Below, piece by piece: positions 13,101-24,049 of a stretch of DNA of 64,000 bases. The first letter of the stretch is position 1. Each line of letters begins with the position of its first letter. The position numbers were made by a program, and so were the translations under genes. This DNA is from Atriophallophorus winterbourni (lineage: Eukaryota > Platyhelminthes > Trematoda > Plagiorchiida > Microphallidae). The stretch lies in the NCBI GenBank assembly GCA_013407085.1, contig JACCGJ010012498.1, positions 54,175-118,174 on the forward strand. The letters are read 5' to 3'. The notes beneath the pieces are model-generated. The model was not told where the DNA came from and made no database searches. It saw only the letters and a list, made by a program, of their open reading frames with translations.

Positions 13101-14080
13101 GAGCAAGAAATACATCTTTAGATTTGAGGTTAAGCAAATTATCCGATTCGCTCCACATGTCTTGAAATACCTTGGAAACAATTGGATGACTAAAGACAAA
13201 TTGAGTGTCAACTGATATAAGCTTGGAATCATCAAAGCGATTTTGATTGTGAAAATTTGTTGGACAATGCAGCTGCGGAACTGATCCATGCATATTGACT
13301 TCGTCTAGAAGCTTTTGTAATGATTCATCGGTACAACCAAATCTCAAATCATTATTCCGATAGAGAACCTTTTCAATTGGTAGATTATCGACGTCTACAG
13401 TCATGTTCAGGTAACGCGAATATTCTAGGGAATCGAATGAAACTTCGAGTTCATCTATCGAATTGCAACGGCGTTTGGAGCGTGAAAATCCTGCTCTGGT
13501 TGAAAGAGGACGACCACGTTTTCGTCTAGTGAATAATGGTGATGAGGGGCTTGTGAGTGAAGCGGATGAGCACCTTGAACGCGACAATAGCCTCTTCGGT
13601 GGTCTACCACGAGTAGATTTCCTCTGCTTCGAATCCAATAGTCGAGTCTCCTCCGTTGTTTTATCGTTATTCAAATTCGGGCGGCGATAACTTTGTGGAC
13701 CTGAGACAGCGGTTTCGGCATCAACCATGCGTGAAACGTGACTCCTTTCACCAACACGTACTCCAGTTCGACGGATAGTATAAGATGAGTTATTAGGCGA
13801 ACGGGCACGGAATTTAGAGCAACTAACACCTGAAGATCGCCCACGTTTATATTCAGGAGTGTAGCTCATCTGTGAAGAACTTGACGATATTTTTCCCTTC
13901 GATGATAGACGTGGGCGTCCTCTTCGACGGCCAATATATGTTTGAGAATTGTCACGTAATATTTTTTTGGGTGATCGATCAGCAACGAGTGGAGATCGTA
14001 AACTAAGTTTATGCTTTCTTCGTTCAACTTTTGAGTCAAATCGTTCGGTCTTTATGTAACAACCCCGGCGACCTCGATGT
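116..14080 (-). CDS. Large AT-hook, Ser/Arg-rich nuclear protein, 3' part of gene (four exons)
   Basis: I do not recognise this gene. Four minus-strand exons, 14080-10522, 3682-3377, 2872-2422 and 1113-116, join without frame breaks (phases 0, 0 and 1) at GT/AG sites: donors GTGAGT, GTACGT and GTAAGT, each acceptor preceded by a pyrimidine-rich tract. They encode at least 1770 residues ending at TAA 116-118. The first visible exon opens with an acceptor in mid-codon, so 5' exons lie further right. Seen: three AT-hook cores (GRP flanked by Arg/Lys) near 13920, 13605 and 13510, many RS and basic clusters, and a Ser/Thr/Pro/Gln-rich C-terminal half. AT-hooks bind the minor groove of AT-rich DNA, so a chromatin or transcription role in the nucleus is inferred. 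Introns are 6839, 504 and 1308 bp and hold several short-repeat copies. It could belong to a chromatin-modifier family whose catalytic domain is not in this window. Confidence 0.75.
1114..2040. other. Intron sequence, nothing recognised
   Basis: This is part of the 1308-bp intron between the last two exons of the AT-hook gene. No open frame, repeat or RNA signal was recognised apart from the short-repeat copy that follows. Confidence 0.5.
2048..2267 (-). mobile_element. Short interspersed repeat, long copy
   Basis: Long copy (about 220 bp) of the family defined by the plus-strand core AAGCACAAGCCTGATCC, then GCCGCACAGTCAGAGACTGC, CTGTCAGGTTGC and GGCCAATCAATTT. It lies in the intron between exons 2872-2422 and 1113-116 of the AT-hook gene. 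The strand given follows my inference that the real 3' end is the left (GCAC) side. Confidence 0.75.
2422..2872 (-). CDS. Third visible exon of the AT-hook gene
   Basis: The exon is 451 bp, entered in phase 0 after TCTTGTAG and left in phase 1 at CCCAG/GTAAGT. The peptide is rich in Ser, Pro, Gln and His, typical of a disordered transcription-regulator tail. The split Val codon (G plus TG) continues cleanly into the exon at 1113. Confidence 0.7.
3377..3682 (-). CDS. Second visible exon of the AT-hook gene
   Basis: The exon is 306 bp, exactly 102 codons, phase 0 at both ends. The acceptor is TATTTTCAG just before CCG ATT CAC; the donor GTACGT follows AGA. The peptide is Ser/Glu/Asn-rich with no recognisable domain. 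The exact phase match with the exons on both sides supports it. The preceding intron (6839 bp) could hide a small exon. Confidence 0.7.
3683..4412. other. Intron sequence, nothing recognised
   Basis: Start of the 6839-bp intron of the AT-hook gene (minus strand). AT-rich, no convincing exon or element seen. Confidence 0.4.
4413..4506 (-). mobile_element. Short interspersed repeat, truncated copy
   Basis: About 95 bp, from GTATGTATGTATG through GCACAAGCCTGATTC to CAGGTTGCCCAGG. The distal half is missing, as in other short copies. Confidence 0.75.
4507..5984. other. Intron sequence, nothing recognised
   Basis: Long AT-hook gene intron. No open frame longer than about 60 codons has recognisable content. 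A small undetected exon cannot be excluded. Confidence 0.4.
5985..6215 (-). mobile_element. Short interspersed repeat, long copy
   Basis: Starts with a TATG repeat (GTATGTATGTATG), then the full core including AGGTTGCCCAGGCCTAGAC, CAGCATGCAGCTCAC and GGCCAATCAATTTAGCACG. Confidence 0.8.
6376..6492 (-). mobile_element. Short interspersed repeat, GTATG end lost
   Basis: Holds only the distal part (GTACTGTCAG, GACAGATATGAG, AATCAATTTAGC, ATGTTAGC). It abuts another copy at 6493, so the GTATG end may have been displaced by that insertion. Confidence 0.6.
6493..6583 (-). mobile_element. Short interspersed repeat, truncated copy
   Basis: About 90 bp, TTTATGAAAGCACGAGCC to GGTTGCCTAGGTCTG, sandwiched between two other copies in the same orientation. 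Confidence 0.7.
6584..6818 (-). mobile_element. Short interspersed repeat, long copy
   Basis: Starts at a TATG repeat and contains the whole core to GCACACCCGTGCAT. It is the third of three adjacent copies, together making a 440-bp block. Confidence 0.8.
6819..7383. other. Intron sequence, nothing recognised
   Basis: Between two short-repeat copies within the AT-hook gene intron. Nothing supported. Confidence 0.4.
7384..7467 (-). mobile_element. Short interspersed repeat, truncated copy
   Basis: GTATGTATGTATGAAAGCAC to GATACTGTCAG. A further TATG tract lies just downstream (7483-7500), so the copy is bracketed by the same tetranucleotide. Confidence 0.7.
7501..8387. other. Intron sequence, nothing recognised
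   Basis: No gene or element recognised within the AT-hook gene intron. Confidence 0.4.
8388..8483 (-). mobile_element. Short interspersed repeat, truncated copy
   Basis: GAAAACACAAGCCTGATC to AAGCCTAGACAGA, about 95 bp, in the truncated form. Confidence 0.7.
8951..9187 (+). repeat. 240-bp repeat unit, left part of an interrupted copy
   Basis: Matches the tandem unit at 57774-58251: GTGGTAAACAAAGTTA, ACGAACTACGA, CACAGAATC, GTGTTGCTCACGTCC, TTCATCAGGTG, then GGTTCATTG. A short-repeat copy splits it at 9188-9292. Confidence 0.7.
9188..9292 (-). mobile_element. Short interspersed repeat with target duplication
   Basis: A 105-bp copy flanked by near-identical 10-bp direct repeats, AGGTTCATTG at 9178-9187 and AGGTTCAGTG at 9293-9302. 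The duplicated site lies inside the 240-bp repeat, whose intact copies read CAGGTTCAGTGAGCC there. This shows insertion by target-primed copying. Confidence 0.85.
9293..9440 (+). repeat. 240-bp repeat unit, right part of the interrupted copy
   Basis: Continues the 240-bp unit after the inserted short repeat: GGTTCAGTGTGAGCC, GAGTGGTAAAATAAGTTAGA, GGGTTCATACAACGAAC, TCTGGTCAAGCGCC. Relative to the left part it begins a second, partial unit, so the locus was a tandem pair before interruption. Confidence 0.65.
9638..9842 (+). mobile_element. Short interspersed repeat, long copy, opposite orientation
   Basis: Reverse complement of the other copies: TGGCAAATCAATTTGG appears inverted, then TGTCTAGGCTTGGGCAACC, CAGTCTATGAGTGTGCGGC and GATCAGGCTTGTGATTTCATACATACAT. 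The ATAC repeats are at its right end, the inferred 3' end. Confidence 0.8.
9843..10521. other. Intron sequence next to exon donor
   Basis: Nothing recognised except the donor GTGAGT (minus strand) of the AT-hook gene at 10516-10521. Confidence 0.4.
10522..14080 (-). CDS. Internal exon of the AT-hook gene (1186 codons)
   Basis: This 3559-bp exon starts after the acceptor TTTCTAG, with its first base completing a split codon, and ends AAT ATT GAA before GTGAGT. Counting from the first full codon (His), AT-hook cores sit near residues 51-58 (RRRGRPRL), 156 (RGRPPKR) and 186 (KRGRPL); a weaker KRGR cluster follows. Residues about 228-360 (13395-13000) and 716-796 (11930-11690) are less biased in composition, richer in hydrophobic residues, and may be folded domains. 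The rest is basic and Ser/Arg-rich. The open frame is uninterrupted, so the exon is almost certainly coding. Confidence 0.85.
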
Positions 14081-15890
14081 CTAGAAAGCAAGAGTAAATT
14101 TCAGGTTAACAAAATATATCATAACTGAACAGCAACAAAAAGCGGCAAAGCAAATCTCTAGAAACGCAGTCTGCCTTGAAATTAAAAATTGTTGCGAGAA
14201 GCAAAAGCTTAAGTGCAAAAATCACAAACAAGTTGATACTAGAACCCAAATTTACTATAACGGCTGTATTGCCTAGATAATAATACAAGACGAAGATTCT
14301 GATATCCGGTCAATAGTCCAGTAACCAAAATGTTAAGAATACTTCGCGTAATATATTTTAAACTATCTAAAGATCAATTAAACAGAGCCGGAAAATTTCT
14401 TGCATACAAGATAATGGCTGCAGTTTTGATTTTATAATAACATTATAACTAGTTTCATTTAAAAAAGAAACCATAATCATAAACATATAAATAATAACCT
14501 CATCAATTTTTTTAACCGGAAAAGCGTTTTCGTGTCCTTGCACGCAGTACATAAGAATCTAGTAAAATGAGCGAGCGAGCTTTCTTGATCATAAAGTAAA
14601 ATGAGCACACAAATAGTGTCTGCTGAACCTATTAGTGTGACAAAAACTGAATCGACAAATCTATTAGCCGATTTTTAGTATTTTGGCAGGAATTAGGCTG
14701 GTCGAAATTCAGGCAATGGAAAAAATAGTATAGTATAGTAAGAAGCGAAGTAGTAGTAGTAGTATATTACAGTAAGAGGCAAATAAGCTTTTAAAAACCG
14801 CAGGTTAAGAGGAAAAGTAGGACATAAAACTAAACGAGTAAGAGATGAAGGCTAATATAACATGAGAGTCGAGCTATCTAACAAACTGCGTTACGGAAGC
14901 TGTAATTGATTATTAATTCAATACATTGACTGCTATGGAATATTTAAAACGCTAGTTTAATCTTGAATGACACATCAGTACCGATCAGTGATATAATATT
15001 AAAAATGAAAATTCCTCAAAAGCTCAATCATAATGCTAAACGTATAACGAATATTGAAAATAGTGATAAAGCAGAGAGACGGAAATTCGACGAGAAAATG
15101 TTTAATTCGTCCAGAAACTACTCACCTAGTTCTCATTTCGAGAAAATTTACCTGTAAAAAAAGATACATATCATTTTAGAATTCATTACAAAATCATTGG
15201 TAGAATATTAGTTTAAATTGAGGTATTTTAGGTTACAAAAACAATTTCTTAACAAATTTCTGCAATTTGATTTGCACTTACTTCGAAAATTAACTGGAAA
15301 AATAGCAAAAGTTCAGAGCTGAAGTGATCAGCGCGGGTAACAGTTGACCTATAAATTTGTACTTTTGATTGGTCGTTTTTAAATTTCAAGGATACTTGGG
15401 TGGTTGAAACAAATCAATTATTCCTAATTGAGAAAATCATGTCATGATATTGTGAAAATTAATCTTATTTAAAGATAGTAAATGAATGAATATATGCAAA
15501 TGCTAATCATGGTAATTCATGAAACATTTTAAAATTACTATTATCACAGATACTGGCGCCCGGGTTGAATTTTTGTTCCAATTAGATGGAATGTATTTCA
15601 GTTATATTTCGTTATACGTTCAATGAAACTAGTCGATTGCATGGATAGCTATCCGCCTATATAATAAATTTTGAACATTTCGATGGTCGCTTTCCGAATC
15701 CTATCACTACGAACCAAACAATCATTTGCAGAATAATTCAGTGATTTCGTCTAACACAATTTCGAATAAGAATCTCCTACCACGATTCTAGGCGAATCCG
15801 TCTCCTTTTACCTGTATCCGTCAAAACAAGTTAGAGCTTAACAAAGACGCTACTTGTCTTGGGCTGACACTTCTCCGTATAAAATGCCAC
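14081..15890. other. Upstream intron of the AT-hook gene, nothing recognised
   Basis: Directly right of the 14080 acceptor (minus strand). AT-rich, with a small TAGTA microsatellite at about 14726-14767. No 5' exon of the AT-hook gene was identified. Confidence 0.4.
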
Positions 15891-16086
15891 AAGTGTACAA
15901 TCAATGTGTATGCTATACGCTAACATGGCCCGCTTTCAAGGCTTATTTGCCTGTGATTTTCTCTCATCATGTATGCTCTTTAGCACTCTTTGTTCGACCC
16001 TCTGTACACACCACCCAGTGGTTTCTTACAAGCTATCAGCTTTTATTACCACAATAAAACTATAGACTTTATACTATTGACTATTG
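15891..16086 (+). mobile_element. Probable 3' end of a CR1-like element
   Basis: Ends TACCACAATAAAACT, then TAGACTTTATACTATTGACTATTGG, which resembles the 3' end of the plus-strand CR1-like fragment at 46640-46680 (CCACAATACACAATC then repeated GACTATT). No coding part is visible here. Confidence 0.4.
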
Positions 16087-16915
16087 GACAATGATTGAGG
16101 TCCTTGCTCTTGCACCAGAAATCCACAACCCTATAAAATTGTTTCCATAACTTGAGGGCTGGAACCAATACACCTCAAAGAAGTCAATAAAAGTTGTAAT
16201 CTTCTAAAATTCGAAACTTGCGCTTGTGATTCGAAGGCTCGTAATCGAAGTGACCCCAGGAATTCCGACGACCCAATTTTATCTAATTTTGAGCGTCTAA
16301 ATCACTCATCAAGCTGAGGATGACTATGTGAAACGGCCGTCGTCGTTGATACTTTCAGACTGCCTTCCCCGGTGATCTACATAGGTAATGGGCCAAGTCC
16401 ACAAATAATAATCCCCTTATTGCGTTCTATGGTTGATAGTCTACGTTTTAACGGGAAATGCTGGAAACACAAAGCCCCAATGATGTGTAATCTCCAGCTA
16501 TTACAGAAATACTGATATAAATGCGGCCAACCTCTCATTCAATACTGTCTGGATTGATGAAGTCCTATAATCTGAACCTAGAAGTGAATCTTAGGCTGGG
16601 ACACTTAATCAACAATCAAGCTCAAAACCACCCTAAATGACTCCCTAGTGCGGACTGAAACGAGATGCGGCAAACCATTTTGGTCAAAAAAACGTGATTC
16701 GATTTGCGCCTCTCACCGTAGAAAGACAGGTATGACCGATATGATAATGAGATCGCCATAGAACAGCGAAGTGCCGGCTCTTCGAGAGTCGGTGCGACAA
16801 TGACGGTTGTCACCCATTACGCTATCACACGACGCTATCCATCTTTGTTTACCAAAACTGTTTTAGGCCTTTATACCAATGCCCATTGTTTGATTATCAA
16901 ATTTGCTGATCTTAT
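16087..16915. other. No gene recognised
   Basis: Lies between two CR1-like pieces. No open frame with recognisable content; possibly the decayed 5' part of the following element. Confidence 0.35.
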
Positions 16916-16919
16916 CGCT

Positions 16920-18596
16920 ATGTGTGACATAAAACGACCTTAGTTAATTGGCGGTACCGAAAGTTTGCATAACCTGGAAATCAAAGATTTTGAGTTGGAG
17001 TTTGCTGGCATGTCACTGCCTCGCCGAGACAGAGCATCACGTGTGTATGGCATTATGTCATGATCAGATATTCGAATGCAGAGAACTTCCGGATTTCGAT
17101 TTGATGCTTCGGCAAACGCTTTGGTGCTTGTTGACAATGAATACAGGGGAAGTTTGCACAGTCGGCGTAATTTATCGTCCACTAGAAGCGTCATAATACG
17201 ATTCTAGTCGACAAGCTACGCTTGATTTCCTCGAGAAATTATACCAGAATTTTGATCATGAAAGAATATATTCTGCATAACCTACTAAATATTCAAAAAA
17301 ATTTTAGAATTTCACTGCTGATATCTTAAAACAGATCCTTGAAGAAATTACATTTTGTTTCAGTGGAAAGCAATACAAAATACAGAGGAGCAAATAATCT
17401 TCCAGCGCTAGATCTGATTTCAAAACTGAACAAGATTTATTCGAAAACATTACATACGATTGTCCGTTGGGTTTGAGCGACCATATGGTCTTGAATTATG
17501 ACAACCTATGCTGAACAGAGCGAACAAGCGATAAAATAAAAATTCTCAGAAATGTATACCTATCTAAATTGTCAAACGCCTATCTAAATTGTCAAGTTTG
17601 ATTAACGAATGGCAAATTGAATGCATGGGAGTAAAAGAGCAGTTGTCAATCCAATTATCCAAGCTTAATCTCAAAATCAACTCTAACTCAGCATTTTATA
17701 CCTAAACAGTGTGGAAATTCATTCGGATTCCAAATATGACTTGGAGAAACCATCACCGGTTAACCACCTTAACCACTTTGGAGACCTCTAGAACACTTAG
17801 AAACCGTGTTGATAGCATTAATACTGAAAAAATACAGTATGAAGGAATTTCACTACCTAAATCCAAAAGCTTCTTTACCAGATTGTAAACAAGCAGTGTT
17901 GAGTTGAACCAGGAGTTGCAGCCATACGGACCCACTCTGAAATCACCACCAATTCAACTCTCACCGCCGATGGTGTCGTAAAAATAATTATGCTACATTG
18001 TTATGTTCGAGGAAAAGCGTGAATATACACTTGGATACACGAATAACGATTCCTTTTCCATTGGAAAAAATAACCATTTCCAAAGAAGAGGTGATGAAAA
18101 TTCTACTAGCGTTGAATCCTAGAAGATCCACTGGTTAGGATAAAATTACCCCAAATATGCTTAATCATTGTGCTCAATTTCGATGCGGACATCTAACTGT
18201 TGTTCGTCGAAACGCTGTCCAAAAGTGTCGTACCGACGAACTGAAAATCAGGTATAAACTCCTCGATTTTCAAAGACGGGTCGTATCCAGAGCCCATTAA
18301 ATTATAGGACTTTTACCATGTTGTTCGTTGTCTCCAAGGTGTTCGAAAGGATCGTGGCGAACAAACTGAGCATATACGTTGACGGAAATAATTTATTTTC
18401 TGGAGAACATCACAGTTTCAAAAAGGGATACTCCTGGCTTACTAAGCTTACCCATGACGATTGGAGTCCAGCAGTAGATGTTGGGGAAACCATCCATGTA
18501 TGTTACCTCAATATGCCGAAAGGATTTGACCGCGTACAACACAGTATTCTTTTGCGAAAGCTGGAACGTTGTGGTATCACTAGTAGATTAATATAA
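16920..18596 (+). mobile_element. CR1-like non-LTR retrotransposon, 5' part (endonuclease and RT)
   Basis: Broken frames spell an ordered non-LTR ORF2. Endonuclease: VCTVGVIYRP near 17155-17185 and LGLSDHMVL near 17476. RT N-terminus: EEVMKILLALNPRRSTG-DKITP near 18085-18160. Fingers/palm: FERIVANKLSIYVDGNNLFS and LNMPKGFDRVQHSILLRKL near 18340-18570. Such proteins nick target DNA and copy their own RNA. Many stops make it a pseudogene. Its RT is cut at 18597 by a minus-strand element and resumes at 22386. Confidence 0.75.
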
Positions 18597-21500
18597 TAAT
18601 AATAATATATATTTTCGGATATCCAAGGCATGCAATACATGATCAGTTTATCAAAATTTGAACAGCAAAAGAAAATAGTACAGTGCAAGTGACCGAAGTG
18701 AGCGGGATTTTTAAACATTTTTTTCCGTTCAATGAGGGAAATTAATATAAAGTAGGTGATAAAAAATTATCAATGTCTAATAGAAATAAAATTTCATTTA
18801 AATTATGTCAAGATTCACGAATGGCAATGATGCAAGAAACAAATGGAGAACAGAAATGGAAGGTAATTATGGAAAAAGTGGTGCGAATTGTAATGAAGTT
18901 GTCATAAAAATTTGATAAATAAATTATATATGAATAAATTCATGTTTTTACGGAAAGTTTGAATAAGAAGATTCAAAAGGGAACATAAATCCATCGAAAT
19001 AAGAAAATCTAAGAAATTGTGGGGGATGAGAGAGGGTGTGGCTCATAGCAGGGAGGAGGCAGTAGGGTGCTGTGCTCCAAAACTCTTGAAGAATTGTCGA
19101 CAAATCGAACCAAAATGTGTTCACCAGCCGGATTTTCGTTATCTGCAGGAGAATAAATCGCATACGAAACAAATCTCGGGCAGATAGATTTCGAGCCAAT
19201 TACAGTGATGGTTCGTTGTTCGAAGACACTGGAATATAATGAAGGATTTCCTCTTCACCAGCACGGTGAGAGGTCATCAAAGTGAAATAGTACATCATTT
19301 GAGAAATAAGAATGTACATTTAAAAAACATACTGTTTTTTTAGTTTTTTTACGTTTTTTTATTTTTTGGGAGATTTTCAATATTTTGCACATTAAGATAA
19401 AAAATGAGACATTTCTAGGCCTCATGAGAAATAAAAGACAGTTATATACATAATGGTGTATAGAAAATGTTATCGAAGGCAATGTTGAGATTAAGCATTT
19501 CTAGGGTCCGGTAACCTGACACTTGAAAGGCCAGTTATCCAGAGAATACTATCTGACCTCATGATATACTAATATATGCAGATACATAAGCAGATAACGG
19601 TTAGGGATATGGTTATATGGTAAAAATGATAATAAAACGCACGGTTACGATGAAGATGTGTAACAAGATATCTAAGGGTCCGGTAACCTAACACTTGAAT
19701 GGCCAGTTATCCAGATAATACCATAAGACATCATGATATACTAATATGTGGAGAAAGATGTGGAATTAGAAACCTGGGATCCCATGAGAGTATAGAATAT
19801 CTAGAGAAGAGTTTATCTTAAGGATTTGGGATAGTGAGTGAACGATAACTGTTTCTACAAGCGTTTTAAATTTTCCTGTAGATGTGCATATACGGAAATG
19901 AAGAGGAAGAGAATTCCAAAGTTGTGCATATCATATTAAGAAAAAGTTACGTCTAACTTTAGCGCCAGAGAAAGGGATATTCAATAGCCTTGGTCGATTA
20001 CGCAGATCATATTGAATATAATCGCGAAAGCGCATGCCAGACTGAAGCTTAACTCGCTGTTGAGTAATGATTCGGGAGAAAAGAAGCAGATTCAGACGAA
20101 TTCTGCGTAGCCATAGTGGTTTGACACTCAGCAAACTACACCTTTCATGATAAGGCAAAGGGTTAGAATAACCCAAAGTTATTTTGGTGAAATTACGTTG
20201 AAGTCTCTCTAAGAGAAAAGAATCATGCCTCCCCATGTGGGAATATATGATATTACAATAATCAAGATTTGGCAGGACCTTCGTTTTATATAGTGCAGTT
20301 TTACTTTCACGTAAGAGGAATTTATGGTTAATTAAACCAAAGTTTTGTCGTGTTCTCGTGAGGAGATGTCTTGCTTGCTCATTAAAGTTAAGAGAAGAGG
20401 AATACCTAAATCCGAGATCCCTAACTTCTGCAGAAGGAGTTATGGTTGAGCCATTTAATGTGAGTGTGTCACAGGGGATTAAGCAGCGTAAGCCCATATA
20501 GTGTGTATTAGGAGCCGAAAATTCTAATCCCCATTGTGCGCCCCAGCTTCATAAAGATGCGAGATCAGTGTTGAGGGATATCAGAGTTTGTGACATTTCA
20601 TTAGGTGGAAATGATAGGACGACTTTTATGTCATCAGCGAAGATAAAGAGTTTAGAGTGGTTCACAACACTTTGCGGATCATTAACATAGATGATAAAAA
20701 GAAGGTGGCCTAGAACGCTGCCCTGAATTACGCCACTTGGAATCGGCTGATTAGGTGAAGTAACACCGTTAACGCTAACTGAAAAGGTGCGATCAGACAG
20801 AATAGAATAAAACAAAACTTAATAAAGGCCCATGAATACCTGAATATGATAACTTCAAAAGGAGTAGCGTATGTGGAACCCGATCAAAAGCCTTGCTTAT
20901 GTCTAGGAATACAATAATCACTGATAATTTTTGGTCTAGTGAACTGGTTATGTGATCTAAATATTCTAACTGGCAGGTTGCACAAGATTTTTGGGTTAGA
21001 AAACCATGTTGGACTGGGGAGAACGCATCTGAGCCAAGGTAGTCCAACAAAGATTTCTTAATTAACTTTTCAAATAACCTAAAAAGAATAGGAGTGTGAT
21101 TAATAGGGCGATAATTCGTAACGAGGTTCAAATTACCAGATTTTGAACGAGGGATAATAACCGAGTGTTTCCAATGAGTTAAAAAGATTCCGGATTTGAG
21201 AGAAATATTAAAAAGATTTATTAAGAGTAAGGTAAAATCTTCACTGCTATTGTGTAAGATGGCTGATATAAAACCTACACCATCGGGCTTGTAAGAAATT
21301 TTACTTCGACGGGAAATATCTTTTATTTCTTTTAAAGTCAAAGTAAAAAATTCAATAGTATTTAAGGGAACAATTTTGTTTGCCGGCGGATGGTAAATGT
21401 TATTATTAAATGAGCTGCTGAAGAATGAAGAGAAAGCCTGACTTATTGTGGGCGGGTCAGTAGTGACTACATCCTTATTATCTTTTTGATAAATAATTGA

Positions 21501-22385
21501 AGAAATGTCAAGTTTTAATGAGATACATCTATTCTTCGTAAGACAATTCAAAGACTTAGTCTTTGAGTTACTGCTTAAAGCCTTGTATTCTTGATGCTCT
21601 AGGAGGCGAATTTTAATACCTGGGAGAGAGTTACATAGCTCATGTCGGCGTATAACAGAGAAGAAGTCAAACTTATGATTCGAAGAAGTAGAGAGACGAG
21701 CAAACTTTTTTTCGAAAACGGTTATGGGGTTATGTTTACTTCTTTTAATATGAGAGGTAGACGAACTCCGAAGGCATGCTAAGAGGTTATCATGGAAAAT
21801 CGAAGAAATACGATTAAAGTCTGAAGCAAGAAAAAATTCAGTCCAGTCGTTGTCTCTGAGAAGATTCGAAAACTGAGTCCAGTTGATATAAATTTTCTCA
21901 TCATTGTGAATATATGCCGGCTTCCGAAAAGGCGCAGAACGCAAGTGACCATATTGTGGTCGCAACCGGGCAGTGGAGCTAAAATTTCAACGTTGCTGGG
22001 ATCAGTACCTAGAGTGAAGATCGAGTCTAAAATGCTGAACAGTATTGTAGGCTTACTCACAGATTGTGTGAAACCTAAAAGATTAATCGTTTCAGCGAAT
22101 GCTGAAAATCTATTCGAAATGTGGGGGTATTTCCAGCTGATGCATGTCATGTTGAAATCCCCAGCAATAATTTTATTGCTGAGAGGGGCAATGGATGCCT
22201 CAGTAAACACATTTATAAGCTTATCAATAGTGAGTGTGGAAGGAGATGGTGGGTTATAGATGCACCCTATGAGAGCATCAAGAGAGGGTATGGTGATCCA
22301 AATTAAGTCATCTAGATCTTCTAACATATGAGAACTGTATATTTCTGCCGGAAAATCTGTATTAACATAAATGAGAATACCACCA
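18597..22385 (-). mobile_element. CR1-like non-LTR retrotransposon, 5'-truncated, nested in another element
   Basis: Read leftwards from 22385. Endonuclease C-terminal half: YGGILIYVN, LIGCIYNPP, IAGDFNM, SILDSIFTLG, GCDHNMV (22370-21900). RT: NYRPI, FDRVPH, SGVIQGSVLG and the catalytic FADD (21960-20550). Then the C-terminal region (LGFRYS, LDYCNIIYS) to about 19925. A 1.3-kb 3' UTR ends in a TAA/ATA microsatellite at 18594-18611. The coding region has several frameshifts and stops (20548-20815, 20497), so it is dead. It starts inside the endonuclease, a typical 5' truncation, and sits exactly between the two halves of a plus-strand RT. Confidence 0.85.
19499..19750. repeat. Duplicated 75-bp block in the 3' UTR of the nested element
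   Basis: A block reading TAGGGTCCGGTAACCTGACA, GGCCAGTTATCCAGA, ATGATATACTAATAT at 19499-19575 recurs at about 19674-19750 with a few changes. Repeat period is about 175 bp. Confidence 0.75.
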
Positions 22386-23010
22386 TAGCCTGGTTAGAAA
22401 ATTACCAGAATGATCGGCTTGATTAAGTCTGTATGGATAATGATTTATCGAAGTCGGTACCCGTGACAAGTTGAGTGCCTCAGGGATCCGTCCTCGGATC
22501 AATCCTTTTTGCACTTTATGCTACTAACATACTGGATTTCGTCGAATGAGAGATCGTGCTGTCCGCGACGACATAAAATTGTGGTCTAGGATAAATAACT
22601 CAGAAAACTCAGAAAGATTGAAACTACCTCCACTTTTGTTTTTTAAAAATCGCCTTTTTTAATTTCAGAGAGGTGCCACATGTTAAACTTTTAAACATAT
22701 GTGCAGTTCCAATTCATTCTGGCGCGCAGCTTCCCTTTGTTCATTAAACAAAAGGACTTCGGTGTGTTGAGAAACGACACCCTAGGGATGACAAGCCAAT
22801 ACAACACCGTCTATCGCATAGCATCTCAGAAGTTTTCACTCCTAACGAGAACTTTAAGCAGGTTCTCAAAACAGACAATTCCCCGCATTATAAATGAGTT
22901 AATCAGACCCATCATGTTAAATGCAGTTCGAGCATGGTCGCCTTGTCTTTAACATGATGTTGCGACTTTGCCTAGAATATAACATTCAGCTACATAACTT
23001 GTCGCCGAAC
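22386..23010 (+). mobile_element. CR1-like retrotransposon, 3' part resumed after nested insertion
   Basis: Continues the RT cut at 18596: WLENYQNDR, then VPQGSVLGSILFALY (22470-22520), KDFGVLRND (22757) and IRPIMLNAVRAWSPCL (22900-22950), the C-terminal RT/thumb region of CR1-type proteins. Frames are interrupted by stops. Confidence 0.7.
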
Positions 23011-23124
23011 TCAGCCGGAAACCATATAATGAGCTAAGCAAAACATTGAATTTATTCCATTACCCACGTCGTCGTTTCCGGGGCGATTTGATTTAAGTTC
23101 GAAATATTTTGAATAACGCAAATC

Positions 23125-23700
<576 letters not shown>

Positions 23701-23879
23701 TAATATCAAAATTCTGCTGGCTTGGAAATTTATGTGCACAACACGTACCAGCTTGACACGCTGGATCTCGTCTAGACCACCACAGAAAAATGTCCCGGTA
23801 TTCGGGTATCGTTTTACCTTAATCCTGGACATCATTGCCGGACAGTGTATAATAAAAACCGGCGTTTCTTGAATCATCT

Positions 23880-24005
23880 AAAAAATATTCAGGATTTACA
23901 CGCCAGAACCCTTACCACGGCTAATTAATACCTATGTACGTCCTGTTATGCAATATTCCATCCAAGCCTGGGCATCATGGCTGAGAAAGGATATCGAAAA
24001 AAGCG
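23880..24005 (+). mobile_element. CR1-like RT C-terminal fragment
   Basis: Encodes LINTYVRPVMQYSIQAWASW at about 23920-23980, the conserved RT thumb segment, then stops matching. Confidence 0.6.
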
Positions 24006-24049
24006 GGATGATTGAATACGGTACTTGTTCTAAATGGCTGTCCTTATTC

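Noticed and set aside
10507..14091. Frame 14091-10507 as a complete single-exon gene
   Set aside because: Its apparent start (TTG) lies within an acceptor pyrimidine tract and its end runs past a consensus donor; it is an internal exon.
16940..17194. 84-codon minus-strand frame
   Set aside because: The plus strand here encodes endonuclease sequence (VCTVGVIYRP); the minus frame is its shadow.
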